Of a stretch of 64,000 bases of DNA, positions 16,845-25,867 are shown one piece after another; the stretch's first letter is position 1, and each line of letters begins with the position of its first letter. A program made the translations under genes and the position numbers. Source of the DNA: Marinobacterium iners DSM 11526 (GTDB lineage Bacteria > Pseudomonadota > Gammaproteobacteria > Pseudomonadales > Balneatricaceae); contig NZ_FNRJ01000003.1 in assembly GCF_900107855.1 (NCBI RefSeq), positions 1 to 64,000 on the forward strand. Direction: 5' to 3'. Below the pieces are notes generated by a model. It was given only the letters and a program-made list of their open reading frames with translations. It searched no databases and had not been told where the DNA came from.

Positions 16845-18710
16845 TTACTTGTTAGCCCACTTCGGCAGCTTGAAGGCCCAGAAGGACCCGCCCTGTGGTA
16901 CGGGCTTGGTCAGGTCGGCCATATCGCCGCCCCAGAGTGGCACGGCTCCACCGTAGCCGGAGGCGACACCAATGTACTGCTCACCGTCCATCTCCCAAGT
17001 GATGGGGCTGGAGATGATTCCGGAACCGGTCTGGAACTTCCACAGCTCCTTGCCGTTTTTGGCATCAAAAGCTTTCAAGTAGCCATCGCCGGTACCGGTA
17101 AAGACCAGTCCGCCCTTGGTGGTGAGAACGCCTGCCCACAATGGCAGCTTCTCTTTGTGCTCCCAGGCGGTTTCACCGGTGACCGGGTCCATGGCGCGCA
17201 GGATGCCGACATGGTCGTCATACATTTTGCGAATGCGGAAGCCCTGGCCAAGATAGGCCGCGCCTTTCTGGTAGGTTACCTCTTCAGTCCAGTAATCCTC
17301 TTTCCAGTGGTTGGCCGGAATATAGAACAGGCCGGTATCCTGGCTGTAGGCCATAGGGTTCCAGTTTTTGCCACCGAGGAATGGAGGAGATACCTCGATG
17401 GATTCGCCTTTTTTCTCACCGGGTTTGGGCGGTGGCGGACGCTGCCCTTCAACTTCTGCCGGACGCCCGGTGTCAGGATCGATATGGGTGGCCCAAGTGA
17501 TGTTGTCAACGAACGGGAAGGCGTGCATGAACTTGCCGTTCTCACGGTTGACTACATAGAAGAAGCCGTTACGGTCGGCATGAGCCGTGGCCTTGACGGT
17601 CTTGCCATCGTCATCATATTCAAACAGCACCAGTTCGTTGTTGCCGGAGAAGTCCCAGGCATCATTAGGGGTATGCTGATAGAACCATTTCACCTCGCCG
17701 GTGCTGGGATCGACGCCAACCTGTCCCGATGTGTAGAGGTTGTCATAGTCCAGCGGATTGCCGCCAGGTGAAGTGCGCTCCCAGGTGTTCCAGGGGGCGG
17801 GGTTGCCGGCACCGATGATGATGGTGTTGGTTTCGACATCAAAGCTGGCGCTCTGCCAGGGGGCGCCGCCGCCATGGCTCCAGGCTTCGACCTTACCGGT
17901 CTCGGTGTTGGGATCATCTGGCCAGGTGGGGGCACGAGGGTCACCGGTCGGCGTACTTTCCTTGCCATTCAGGCGACCCATGTGACCTTCAACGAATGGA
18001 CGCATCCAGATCTCTTCACCGGTGTCCGGGTCACGCGCGAACAGTTTGCCGACCACACCAAACTCGTCACCCGATGAGCCATGAATCAGCAGTACCTTGC
18101 CGGTTTTCTGATCCTTTACCAGTGTGGGAGCACCGGTCATGGTATATCCGGCACTGTGATCACCAAATTTCTGCTTCCAGACAACCTTACCGGTGTTCTT
18201 GTCCAGCGCCACGATGGCAGCATCCAGAGTGCCGAAGAATACCTTGTCACCAAAGATGGCAGCACCGCGGTTTACCACATCGCAGCAGGGGCGAATATCG
18301 TCCGGCAGACGTGCACTGTAGGACCAGATCTGTTTACCGGTGCGGGCGTCGATGGCGAAGATGCGTGAGTAGGAACCGGTCACATAGATAACACCGTCAT
18401 GCACCAGCGCCTGTGACTCTTGCCCACGCTGCTTCTCATCCCCGAATGAAAATGACCAGGCCGGGGTCAGCATCTCGATGTTGTCAACATTGATAGCGCT
18501 CATCGGGCTGTAACGCTGAGCCTTGGGCCCGATGCCATAGCCAAGTACATCATGCGGGGTGCTCTGGTCGTTGAGTATGTCGTCCCAGCTAACATTGGAA
18601 GAGGCAGCCTGTACCCCGGCACTGCCAAGGCTGATGGCGATGCCCAGTACAGCGGTCTGGACAGATCCCGCCAGCAGGGCGCGGCGTGGCGCTTTTATAT
18701 TTGTTTTCAT
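16845..18710 (-). CDS. pedE: PQQ-dependent alcohol dehydrogenase, calcium type (PedE/ExaA-like)
   Basis: The 621-residue periplasmic enzyme oxidises alcohols to aldehydes and passes electrons to cytochrome c. It has a signal peptide (cleavage probably after VQA) and the eight-bladed quinoprotein fold with WSYS/W-motif repeats and the vicinal disulfide [10 protein letters not shown]. Metal-site residues are visible: Asn303 in GAGNPAPWN and the catalytic Asp353 in [11 protein letters not shown]. Residue 355 is serine, where lanthanide enzymes have a second aspartate, so calcium use is predicted. I start at ATG 18710; the longer frame adds 18 residues ahead of a normal signal peptide. It is divergent from its cytochrome at 19100. 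Confidence 0.92.
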   Translation of the reverse strand: MKTNIKAPRRALLAGSVQTAVLGIAISLGSAGVQAASSNVSWDDILNDQSTPHDVLGYGIGPKAQRYSPMSAINVDNIEMLTPAWSFSFGDEKQRGQESQALVHDGVIYVTGSYSRIFAIDARTGKQIWSYSARLPDDIRPCCDVVNRGAAIFGDKVFFGTLDAAIVALDKNTGKVVWKQKFGDHSAGYTMTGAPTLVKDQKTGKVLLIHGSSGDEFGVVGKLFARDPDTGEEIWMRPFVEGHMGRLNGKESTPTGDPRAPTWPDDPNTETGKVEAWSHGGGAPWQSASFDVETNTIIIGAGNPAPWNTWERTSPGGNPLDYDNLYTSGQVGVDPSTGEVKWFYQHTPNDAWDFSGNNELVLFEYDDDGKTVKATAHADRNGFFYVVNRENGKFMHAFPFVDNITWATHIDPDTGRPAEVEGQRPPPPKPGEKKGESIEVSPPFLGGKNWNPMAYSQDTGLFYIPANHWKEDYWTEEVTYQKGAAYLGQGFRIRKMYDDHVGILRAMDPVTGETAWEHKEKLPLWAGVLTTKGGLVFTGTGDGYLKAFDAKNGKELWKFQTGSGIISSPITWEMDGEQYIGVASGYGGAVPLWGGDMADLTKPVPQGGSFWAFKLPKWANK

Positions 18711-19099
18711 TAGTTCAATACCCTGTTGAGTGGTGTTCAGCCAGCCTCGTTCGAGAGTGGCCATTGCCAGAGCATTGTGTTCAGCAAGAGGGGGTTCAGG
18801 CGACGGAAGCCGACCCTGAAAAGCTGGGAATGGAGGTGGATGTGAGCGGGAGATTCCACATGGTTGCCGGGAAGAAATCCCTTACAATCAAATGGTTATG
18901 CTTTAGTTTTACTACCTTGGTGTGACTGAATCAACCCCTGGTACTGGTTATCTGTGAAATTTACTACCAAAGGCCAATGTTTTGGGTGCCAAGGTTGAAT
19001 TCTGGCGCTGTGACGGCTGGTTCATCATGAGCTCATCAAGGTCGGGGCCTGTTCCCCGGCTGCGTTCTGTCAGATAAAACAAGAAACGGGTGAACAACC
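18711..19099. promoter_or_regulatory. Divergent promoter region pedE-like / cytochrome c
   Basis: This 389-base gap contains two TACTACC sites in the same orientation, TACTACCTTGGTGT (18910-18923) and TACTACCAAAGGCC (18962-18975), 52 bases apart, i.e. about five helical turns. They lie about 200-265 bases upstream of the pedE-like start and 125-190 bases upstream of the cytochrome start. I see no gene here. Confidence 0.6.
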
Positions 19100-19543
19100 A
19101 TGTCCAAGCATAACAAACTCACCGGCCTGTTGGCTGCCACTTTGATGGCTTCTGCACTTTCCGGCCAGGTACTGGCGCACGGCGATGTCACGCCTCAGGC
19201 AGTGGATACCGAAGGGCTGTCCAGTCTGGGTGAAGACTGGGCAGATACCAACCCCTATCGTGCGCCTTCTGATGACCACGACCTGGCGGTGAAGATTGGT
19301 GCTTCAGCCTATAACCAGAATTGTGCTCGCTGTCATGGACTGGACGGTATTTCAGGCGGTATCGCACCGGATCTGCGTTACCTGAGCCCGGATTTTGAAG
19401 GTGATGACTGGTTCAAGTACCGCGTGATAAACGGGGCGGTACGTGATGGCGCCGTCTACATGCCCAAAATGGCGGATACGTTGAGTCAGGAGGCGCTCTG
19501 GGCGATCAGAACCTGGCTGGAGACCAAGTATGTTGAGGAATAA
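19100..19543 (+). CDS. exaB: Cytochrome c550, electron acceptor of the PQQ dehydrogenases
   Basis: The 147-residue protein has a signal peptide (cleavage probably after VLA) and a single haem-c motif CARCH near residue 72; a probable axial methionine is in YMPKM. It matches the cytochrome c550 (ExaB/PedF) that takes electrons from quinoprotein ethanol dehydrogenases towards the terminal oxidase. It starts an operon with three periplasmic accessory genes and is divergent from the pedE-like gene. The stop overlaps the next gene by 14 bases. Confidence 0.9.
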   Translation: MSKHNKLTGLLAATLMASALSGQVLAHGDVTPQAVDTEGLSSLGEDWADTNPYRAPSDDHDLAVKIGASAYNQNCARCHGLDGISGGIAPDLRYLSPDFEGDDWFKYRVINGAVRDGAVYMPKMADTLSQEALWAIRTWLETKYVEE

Positions 19544-20468
19544 GCTGCTGACACTGCTTATATCCCTGATGGCAGGCCTGCTCGGAAACGAGCAGGCTTT
19601 TGCGCGTTTGTATGATGACGTGATCGACTCGGGATATATTCGTATCGGTGTCTACAAGGACTTTCCACCGTATTCATGGGAGGAACAGGGCAAGCCTACC
19701 GGGCTGGATGTGGATATCGCTCGCCACATTGCGGATAAGCTGGAGCTTGATCTGCAGCTGCACTGGATCACGCCCGACGAAGGTCTCGAAGATGACCTGC
19801 GCAACAATGTCTGGCGGGGGCACTATCTGGACAAGGATGAAGACAATCCTCTTGCGCGGAAAAACGTGGCAGACGTGATGCTGCGAGTGCCCTATGACAA
19901 AGCCTATGCCTACAAACGGGATTCACTGGGGTATTTGATCAACGAATTTGTGGTCATGATGGCGCCCTATCATGAAGAACGCTGGCAGGTCGCCTATGAC
20001 TCGCAGCGATTGGACTCAGTCAAAACTGTTGCGGTGTTTCAGTATGAGCCTGTAGGGGTCGAGGTTGATACCGTGCCTGCTTTTTATTTTACATCCGCTC
20101 TGAATGGCCGGTTGCGTGACAAGACTCGCCATTACGTGAACCCGCGTGCTGCGTTCGAGGCCATGGAGCAGGGTGAGGTTGCAGCCGTGATGGCAATGCG
20201 ATCAGAGATCGACTGGTTGCTGGAGCAGGGCGGCAATCCACGCTTCAGGCTGGCGGAAAACAGCTTCCCGACCATGGGCAGGCAGATGTGGGATGTAGGT
20301 ATTGCGGTGCGTGAGACTGATCGTCAACTGGGGTATGCCGTTGAGGCGGTACTTGACGACATGATCAGGGGCGGTCAGATGAAGCAGATCTTCGAGCGTT
20401 ATGGGGTGCGTTTCAGTGCGCCGTCTTTCTATCAGGTGGAACAGGCAGCCCAGACTCAAGCGCAATAA
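19530..20468 (+). CDS. Quinoprotein-associated periplasmic binding protein (MoxJ-like)
   Basis: The 312-residue protein has a signal peptide (cleavage probably after FAR, near residue 26) and a type 3 solute-binding fold: IRIGVYKDFPPYSWEEQGKPTG and DVDIARHIADKLEL in the first lobe, AVMAMRSEIDWLL in the second. It belongs to the family of binding proteins linked to quinoprotein dehydrogenases and related to MoxJ/MxaJ, which help assemble methanol dehydrogenase. The ATG at 19530 overlaps the cytochrome gene and has GGAG seven bases upstream. A role in maturation or cofactor/metal delivery to the dehydrogenase is likelier than nutrient uptake. Confidence 0.85.
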   Translation: MLRNKLLTLLISLMAGLLGNEQAFARLYDDVIDSGYIRIGVYKDFPPYSWEEQGKPTGLDVDIARHIADKLELDLQLHWITPDEGLEDDLRNNVWRGHYLDKDEDNPLARKNVADVMLRVPYDKAYAYKRDSLGYLINEFVVMMAPYHEERWQVAYDSQRLDSVKTVAVFQYEPVGVEVDTVPAFYFTSALNGRLRDKTRHYVNPRAAFEAMEQGEVAAVMAMRSEIDWLLEQGGNPRFRLAENSFPTMGRQMWDVGIAVRETDRQLGYAVEAVLDDMIRGGQMKQIFERYGVRFSAPSFYQVEQAAQTQAQ

Positions 20469-20509
20469 CCCAGTCAGGATTCACACAATAAAAACAAGAG
20501 GAATGACAC

Positions 20510-21277
20510 ATGCAGATGTTTCGCTCAGGCCTTGTTGGTCTGCTGGCTCTGTTGTTTACGGGGGTGTTGCAGGCGGGTACTCCCGATGATCCCCTCAATT
20601 CAGTGATGTGGGACTACACGCGGAAAATTTTTCTGGGGGATGCAGACTACCGCTTTGAGCCTCGTATCAAAGTTGAAGTCCCGGCATTTGCCGAAGATCC
20701 TGCCCAGGTGCCGATCAGTATCGATGCCAGTGCCTTTGCCGGTGAGATCGAGCGCATTGTGGTCTGGGCTGACCTGAACCCGATCCAGCATATCTTCGAC
20801 TACTACCCGATTAAGAACGCCAACGGTCGCGTTTCACTGCGCATTAAGGTGCAGCAGAGTACCGCAGTGCGAGCGGCCGTGCTGACCAAAAGCGGCAGCT
20901 GGCATATTGGCTATGCCCAGCTCGAAGCGGCCGGTGGTGGTTGCACCACGCCCAGTATGGGTAATGCGGATCCTTACTGGCAGAGTCACCTCGGCGAAGT
21001 TCAGGCGCGCCGCTTCAGCAACGCAGAAGGCGAGGGATCTCGGCTTAAATTGCGTGTGATCCACCCGATGGACACTGGGTTGGTGGATGCGATTCCGGAG
21101 TTTTATCTGCAGCAGCTTGAATTGCGTAATGGGGCCGGCGAGGTTCAGATCCGTATGGAGTTGTCTCAGCCGGTATCTGAGAACCCGGTGATCAGCTTTG
21201 ATCTTGATGAAGATACGACCGGTTATACCCTCTGGCTGAGGGATAACGGTGGTAATGAATTCACACGGCCACTTTAG
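20510..21277 (+). CDS. Quinoprotein-associated SoxYZ-like carrier protein
   Basis: The 255-residue protein has a signal peptide (cleavage probably after LQA, near residue 22). Its first half resembles SoxY, with the conserved cysteine in AAGGGCTTPSMGN, and its second half resembles SoxZ, with VHPMDTGL-type RVIHPMDTGLVD and a C-terminal beta-rich segment. It matches the fused SoxYZ-like carriers found with PQQ dehydrogenases. The cysteine could carry a bound intermediate, as in the thiosulfate-oxidising Sox system, but the substrate here is not known. It lies 41 bases after the binding-protein gene and 9 before the metallohydrolase. Confidence 0.85.
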   Translation: MQMFRSGLVGLLALLFTGVLQAGTPDDPLNSVMWDYTRKIFLGDADYRFEPRIKVEVPAFAEDPAQVPISIDASAFAGEIERIVVWADLNPIQHIFDYYPIKNANGRVSLRIKVQQSTAVRAAVLTKSGSWHIGYAQLEAAGGGCTTPSMGNADPYWQSHLGEVQARRFSNAEGEGSRLKLRVIHPMDTGLVDAIPEFYLQQLELRNGAGEVQIRMELSQPVSENPVISFDLDEDTTGYTLWLRDNGGNEFTRPL

Positions 21278-21286
21278 GAGGTTCAG

Positions 21287-22210
21287 ATGAAACGGATAAC
21301 CGCTTTATTGTGCCTGCTGGTCTCTCTGTCGGCCAACGCAGCGTCGTTCGATTATGGGCTTAAGCCGGTGGAAGTGGCCGAGAACACCTGGTTCATTGAG
21401 GGGCGTACCGAAGACTTCAGCGTTGAAAATGGTGGTAACATCGTCAATACCGCCTTCATAGCAACTGGCGATGGGGTACTGGTACTGGATACAGGTGTCT
21501 CACGCCGTTATGGCGAAGCGCTGCTTGAAGCGATTCAGTCGGTCACGGATGAGCCTATTCGCATGGTGATCAATACCCATCAGCATCCCGATCACTTTCT
21601 GGGTAATCAGGCATTCCAGGATGTTCCCATTGTGTCTCTGGCGGAGACCCAGCAGCAGATTCGAAACCACGGCGACAGTTTTGCGGAAAACATGTACCGG
21701 CTGGTAGGGGACTGGATGCGCGGCACGGAAGTGGTGGTGCCGACCGAGACACTTGAACCCGGTGTGCAGCAGATGGGCAGCCATCGACTGGAGTGGATCC
21801 GAATGAGTGGGCACAGTGGTGCTGATCTGGTGCTGTTTGACCACAGCACCGGAGTGCTGTTTCCCTTTGACATGGTGTTCTATCAGCGCGCCCTGACAAC
21901 TCCACATACCCCAGGACTGCAGCAGTGGCGAGATGAAATTGCACAACTGCGGCAGTATCCATTCAAGCTGATGCTGCCAGGGCATGGGCCAATGGTGAGC
22001 GATCAACGTGCGCTTGATCAGATGGACACCTATCTGGTCTGGCTGGACAAAACGTTGCGTGATGCCGCAGAGCAGGGCTTGAGCATGACTGAAGTGATGC
22101 AGCTGCCGATCCCTTCCGAGTTTGACAGCATCGCCCTGCGTGAAGTCGAGTTCCAGCGCAGCGTTGTTCATCTCTTTCCTGCCTATGAAGAGGCGGCTTT
22201 TGGCCGTTGA
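21287..22210 (+). CDS. Quinoprotein relay zinc metallohydrolase (SoxH-like)
   Basis: The 307-residue protein has a signal peptide (cleavage probably after NAA) and a metallo-beta-lactamase fold. The zinc motif HQHPDH is near residue 105, with further ligands in [10 protein letters not shown] and MLPGHGP. It is the SoxH-like member that accompanies the SoxYZ-like carrier in quinoprotein clusters and may release a group from the carrier cysteine; that reaction is inferred. AGGAGG precedes the ATG by six bases. It ends the cytochrome operon, 179 bases before the lanthanide-type dehydrogenase. Confidence 0.86.
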   Translation: MKRITALLCLLVSLSANAASFDYGLKPVEVAENTWFIEGRTEDFSVENGGNIVNTAFIATGDGVLVLDTGVSRRYGEALLEAIQSVTDEPIRMVINTHQHPDHFLGNQAFQDVPIVSLAETQQQIRNHGDSFAENMYRLVGDWMRGTEVVVPTETLEPGVQQMGSHRLEWIRMSGHSGADLVLFDHSTGVLFPFDMVFYQRALTTPHTPGLQQWRDEIAQLRQYPFKLMLPGHGPMVSDQRALDQMDTYLVWLDKTLRDAAEQGLSMTEVMQLPIPSEFDSIALREVEFQRSVVHLFPAYEEAAFGR

Positions 22211-22255
22211 CGGCTGCGGCAAAGGCCAGTCAATGCAGGCTCTCCAGCCGGGTAT

Positions 22256-22269
22256 TACTACCAAGTGAG
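22256..22269. promoter_or_regulatory. TACTACC site upstream of the lanthanide-type dehydrogenase
   Basis: TACTACCAAGTGAG shares its first nine bases with the site at 18962 and lies at nearly the same distance from the next start codon (121 bases to ATG 22390; 125 bases to ATG 19100 for the other). This suggests shared activation of both genes. Confidence 0.55.
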
Positions 22270-22389
22270 GAGAAAACTGCTTCGCCCGTTCAATTGTTCC
22301 AAACGGGGTCAAATTCAAGAATGCCTGTACGGGTCGGGAAATTTTCCCGGCTCTCTCCCGAACAACAAAAATCCTCAAAGGGGACAGCG

Positions 22390-24162
22390 ATGAAGAAATT
22401 TGGCTGCCGTAATGGCTTCGCTCTATCCACGCTGGTTGCAGCCATGTCGGTTGCAACACTGGCGCAGGCAGGTGTGACCGACAAGGATATTCTCGCCGAT
22501 CATATGACAACGGACGCGATTGTGACCAACGGCCTTGGGCTGCAGGGTCAGCGCTACAGTCCGCTTGATGCACTCAACACGGAAAACGTTCAGGAACTGC
22601 GTCCGGTCTGGTCGCTGTCTTTCGGTGGTGAGAAGCAGCGTGGGCAGGAATCCCAGCCGATGGTCAAAGATGGCGTGATGTACGTCACGGCTTCCTATTC
22701 ACGCGTGTTTGCTGTTGATGCCCGTACCGGTGACGAGCTGTGGGAATACAACGCCCGACTGCCTGATGGCATCATGCCTTGCTGTGACGTGATCAACCGT
22801 GGTGTAGGTCTGTATGATGACCTGGTAATTTTCGGCACCCTGGATGCCAAGCTGGTAGCCCTGAACAAGGATACCGGCAAGGTGGTCTGGATCAAGAAAG
22901 TGGCCGACTACAAGGAAGGCTACTCGATTACGGCTGCACCGCTGATCGTGAACGGTAAGATCATTACCGGTGTATCCGGTGGCGAATTCGGCGTAGTGGG
23001 CAAGGTTGAAGCCTATGATGCCAAAACCGGTGATATCCTCTGGACCCGTCCGACCGTGGAAGGCCACATGGGATATGTTTGGAAGGATGGCAAGAAGGTT
23101 GAGAATGGCATCTCCGGTGGCAAGCCGGGCCAGACTTGGCCGGGTGATCTCTGGAAAACGGGCGGTGCTGCTACCTGGCTGGGCGGTACCTACGATCCGG
23201 ATACCAACCTGCTGTTCTTCGGTACCGGTAACCCCGCTCCCTGGAACTCGCATCTGCGTCCGGGTGATAACCTGTTCTCCTCATCGCGTCTGGCAATTAA
23301 TCCGGATGACGGCAAAATTGTATGGCACTTCCAGACCACGCCTCACGACGGTTGGGACTTCGATGGCGTGAACGAGGTTATCTCGTTCGATTACACCCAG
23401 GGTGGAAAAACGGTGAAGGCGGCGGCCACTGCCGACCGTAACGGCTTCTTCTATGTCCTGAACCGTGAAAACGGAGACTTCATTCGTGGTTTCCCGTTTG
23501 TTGACAAGATCACCTGGGCCGAAGGTCTGGATGAGAAAGGCCGTCCGGTCTACAAGGACGGTGGTCGTCCGGGTAATCCGCTCGATGCCAAAGAGGGCAA
23601 GCAGGGTGAGTCCGTTGTGTCTGCGCCTTCTTTCCTGGGCGGCAAGAACTGGATGCCGATGGCGTACAGCCAGGATACCGGGCTGTTCTACGTACCCTCG
23701 AATGAGTGGGAGATGGATATCTGGAACGAACCGATCTCCTACAAGAAAGGAGCTGCCTATCTGGGTGCCGGTTTCACCATCAGGCCGATGAATGAAGAGT
23801 ATATTGGTGTGCTGCGTGCGATCGATCCGGTTAACGGCGAGGAAGTATGGCGCTACAAGAACTACGCGCCGCTTTGGGGTGGGGTGCTGACCACCAAGGG
23901 CAACCTGGTGTTCACTGGTAACCCTGAAGGCTACCTGATGGCATTCGATGCCAAAACCGGCGAGATGCTGTACAAGTTCAACACCGGTTCAGGCATTGTC
24001 GGTTCGCCGATTACCTGGGAGATGGATGGTGAGCAGTACGTCTCCGTTGTGTCCGGCTGGGGTGGTGCGGTACCGCTCTGGGGTGGTGAAGTGGCCAAGC
24101 GTGTCAAACACCTGAACCAGGGTGGCTCTGTCTGGACCTTCAAACTGCCGAAAAAAAGCTGA
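22390..24162 (+). CDS. pedH: PQQ-dependent alcohol dehydrogenase, lanthanide type (PedH-like)
   Basis: The 590-residue periplasmic quinoprotein oxidises alcohols (and probably aldehydes). It has a signal peptide (cleavage probably after AQA), the vicinal disulfide [10 protein letters not shown] and the propeller W-motifs. The metal site reads Asn281 in GTGNPAPWN, catalytic Asp323 and an extra Asp325 in [11 protein letters not shown]. That second aspartate is the hallmark of rare-earth-dependent XoxF/ExaF/PedH enzymes; the paralogue at 16845 has serine there. The ATG has AAAGGGG upstream; the longer open frame from 22207 is not preceded by a signal peptide. A strong terminator follows. Confidence 0.92.
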   Translation: MKKFGCRNGFALSTLVAAMSVATLAQAGVTDKDILADHMTTDAIVTNGLGLQGQRYSPLDALNTENVQELRPVWSLSFGGEKQRGQESQPMVKDGVMYVTASYSRVFAVDARTGDELWEYNARLPDGIMPCCDVINRGVGLYDDLVIFGTLDAKLVALNKDTGKVVWIKKVADYKEGYSITAAPLIVNGKIITGVSGGEFGVVGKVEAYDAKTGDILWTRPTVEGHMGYVWKDGKKVENGISGGKPGQTWPGDLWKTGGAATWLGGTYDPDTNLLFFGTGNPAPWNSHLRPGDNLFSSSRLAINPDDGKIVWHFQTTPHDGWDFDGVNEVISFDYTQGGKTVKAAATADRNGFFYVLNRENGDFIRGFPFVDKITWAEGLDEKGRPVYKDGGRPGNPLDAKEGKQGESVVSAPSFLGGKNWMPMAYSQDTGLFYVPSNEWEMDIWNEPISYKKGAAYLGAGFTIRPMNEEYIGVLRAIDPVNGEEVWRYKNYAPLWGGVLTTKGNLVFTGNPEGYLMAFDAKTGEMLYKFNTGSGIVGSPITWEMDGEQYVSVVSGWGGAVPLWGGEVAKRVKHLNQGGSVWTFKLPKKS

Positions 24163-24474
24163 TCGACTGATACCCGCTGTTTGAAAAAGCCCTGCCGGCT
24201 CTGTCGGCAGGGCTTTTTTGTTGAACTTTCAGCTGAGCGATTAATCTATTGATATCAATTGGATATAAAGCATATCTTATGTTACACCTGCTTCTGCTAC
24301 CTTCAGGCAGAGTCGTAATACTCCGGCATTGATACGGTTCAGTCTGCCTCGGTAGTGCGCCTGAAAGCGTGCACAAAACCTTCTGTTGTTGCATATATCA
24401 AGGTCTCCCCTTGGGCGAACATCACCCCATCGTAATCACGATGTCATGACCGATGTTTCTATTTGGGGGAAACC
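24163..24474. other. Intergenic region between pedH-like gene and porin
   Basis: This 312-base gap holds the pedH-like terminator at 24184-24219 and then the porin promoter/leader. The A/T-rich stretch around 24240-24285 is the likely promoter zone, but I could not identify hexamers or a TACTACC site with confidence. Confidence 0.45.
24184..24219 (+). terminator. Terminator of the pedH-like gene
   Basis: AAAAAGCCCTGCCG (24184-24197) pairs with CGGCAGGGCTTTTT (24205-24218) around a seven-base loop; the T-run extends to 24219. It is a strong intrinsic terminator and could also work on the minus strand. Confidence 0.92.
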
Positions 24475-25614
24475 ATGAACAATAAAAAATTCACCACCAG
24501 ACTTCTGCCTGCAATGATTGCACTGGGTATGGCTGCCCAGGCTCAGGCCGAGATCAAGCTGTATGATCAGGAAGGTACAACGTTCTCGACCGATGGCCTG
24601 ATCAACGCTTTCTACGTACACAGTGACAATGATGGCCGCGAGCAGTCTCGTGTCAAAATGGGCTTCCTGCCCAACTGGATCGGTTTCAATTTCGGCAAGG
24701 AAACAGGTGACCTGAAGCTTGGTGCGCGTTCATCGTTCTGGGTCAGCATCAATGATTCCGATGTGGTGCGTGCCAATAATCAGGGGCGGGGTGAGTCTCT
24801 GGGTACCGATACCGGCATCGATGTACGTCAGTTCTACGGCACAGTCGATGGTGACTGGGGCCAAGTATTGATCGGTAAAGACTTTGGTCTGTTCAACCGT
24901 ACCAACATCATGTCAGACGAGTTGCTGCTCGGTTATGGCCAGACTTCTGATGCATTGGGTCTGATTGATGGTGGCAACGTTTCCTTCGGCAACATCGGCA
25001 GTGGCTATACCTATCCGTTCCCGAAAGCACAGATCACGTACCGTTCGCCCACCCGCAATGGCCTCCAGCTGGCGGTTGGTATCTTTGATCCAAGCAAATC
25101 GTCGGCTGACTCGTCAGAAGATGCACCGCGTTTTGAAGGTGAACTGACCTACACAGTAAACACCGACTCCTTGGACTTCAAAGCGTGGCTGGGTGGCTTG
25201 TATCAGAGCTCTGATGACCCAGTAGCCGATACAAGTGTGGATTCGACAGGTGTTTCCTACGGCGCCAACGTCAAATTTGGTGATCTGTCACTGACGGCAT
25301 CCGGCTTCCAGAGCGAAGGTATCCACCCGGCAGCAATCGACAACTTTGTAGCGGATGAAAGTGTTGAGCTTGATGGGTATCTGGTGCAGGGTTCCTACAG
25401 CTTTGGCCCGAACCGTGTAGCCCTTTCATATGGTGAAAACGAAGGTGACAATGGCGCCGACTTCACCTACGAAAATACAGCAGTTGCCTGGTTCTATACT
25501 GTGAACAGCAACCTGAAACTGATTGCCGAGTACGACCAGACTGAAATCAGTGGTTCCACTCTGGGTACCGAAAAGAACGATACCATGGCCTTTGGTGCCG
25601 TCCTGACCTGGTAA
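24475..25614 (+). CDS. Outer-membrane porin (Gram-negative trimeric type)
   Basis: The 379-residue protein begins with a signal peptide (cleavage probably after AQA, about residue 22) and continues as alternating amphipathic strands of a 16-stranded barrel, starting EIKLYDQEGTTFSTDGLINAF. The C-terminus ends in a strand with terminal W (AFGAVLTW) as expected for Bam-dependent folding. It fits the porin_4 family. Between a PQQ dehydrogenase and a FIST sensor, it probably admits alcohols or metal chelates to the periplasm, but specificity is not readable. The gene is monocistronic with its own terminator. Confidence 0.87.
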   Translation: MNNKKFTTRLLPAMIALGMAAQAQAEIKLYDQEGTTFSTDGLINAFYVHSDNDGREQSRVKMGFLPNWIGFNFGKETGDLKLGARSSFWVSINDSDVVRANNQGRGESLGTDTGIDVRQFYGTVDGDWGQVLIGKDFGLFNRTNIMSDELLLGYGQTSDALGLIDGGNVSFGNIGSGYTYPFPKAQITYRSPTRNGLQLAVGIFDPSKSSADSSEDAPRFEGELTYTVNTDSLDFKAWLGGLYQSSDDPVADTSVDSTGVSYGANVKFGDLSLTASGFQSEGIHPAAIDNFVADESVELDGYLVQGSYSFGPNRVALSYGENEGDNGADFTYENTAVAWFYTVNSNLKLIAEYDQTEISGSTLGTEKNDTMAFGAVLTW

Positions 25615-25634
25615 ACCTGCAGTACCACTCCTGG

Positions 25635-25673
25635 CGCGTAGCCGGCTCCCCTTCGCCGTCTGCGCGTTTTTTT
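25635..25673 (+). terminator. Terminator of the porin gene
   Basis: CGCGTAGCCGGC (25635-25646) pairs with GCCGTCTGCGCG (25655-25666) with one G-T wobble and one mismatch, followed by seven T residues (25667-25673). Confidence 0.85.
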
Positions 25674-25686
25674 GTCCGCCATTTGA

Positions 25687-25705
25687 AGTAGTACTTTGGG
25701 AGTAG
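25687..25705. promoter_or_regulatory. AGTAGTA site upstream of the FIST gene (distal)
   Basis: AGTAGTACTTTGGGAGTAG contains the AGTAGTA half-site of the cluster motif and an adjoining GTACTTTGGGAGTAG that resembles a lengthened copy. It lies 160-180 bases before the FIST start and just after the porin terminator. Confidence 0.45.
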
Positions 25706-25729
25706 ATGATCAGTTGGTATCAGACTCCC

Positions 25730-25777
25730 GCAGCATGGGCCTGTTCAGCCCAAAACCGCTACTTTCATGCTGCTTTT
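25730..25777 (+). other. Nested inverted repeat between the two FIST-upstream sites
   Basis: GCAGCATG (25730-25737) and CATGCTGC (25766-25773) form an eight-base stem followed by TTTT (25774-25777); inside lies GGGC-loop-GCCC (25737-25740/25748-25751). The outer stem plus T-run resembles a terminator or attenuator between the two AGTAGTA-type sites. Confidence 0.4.
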
Positions 25778-25790
25778 ACTGATGTTTGAA

Positions 25791-25804
25791 GTACTCAAGT
25801 AGCA
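25791..25804. promoter_or_regulatory. AGTAGYA site upstream of the FIST gene (proximal)
   Basis: GTACTCAAGTAGCA differs at only three positions from GTACTTAAGTAGTA at 31011 and GTACCGAAGTAGTA at 13628. It ends 63 bases before the FIST start codon. Confidence 0.55.
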
Positions 25805-25867
25805 TTACCCGCCCCTGTAGTGCTGGCTACAATGTGGGTATACCCATATCTGCGCGAGTGTACCCCT

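Noticed and set aside
16830-17771. A 313-codon plus-strand frame antisense to the pedE-like gene
   Set aside because: The minus strand encodes a full quinoprotein with catalytic residues; the antisense frame is a shadow.
21500-22573. A 357-codon minus-strand frame antisense to the zinc metallohydrolase
   Set aside because: The plus-strand protein has complete zinc motifs and a signal peptide; the antisense frame is low-complexity in His and Gln.
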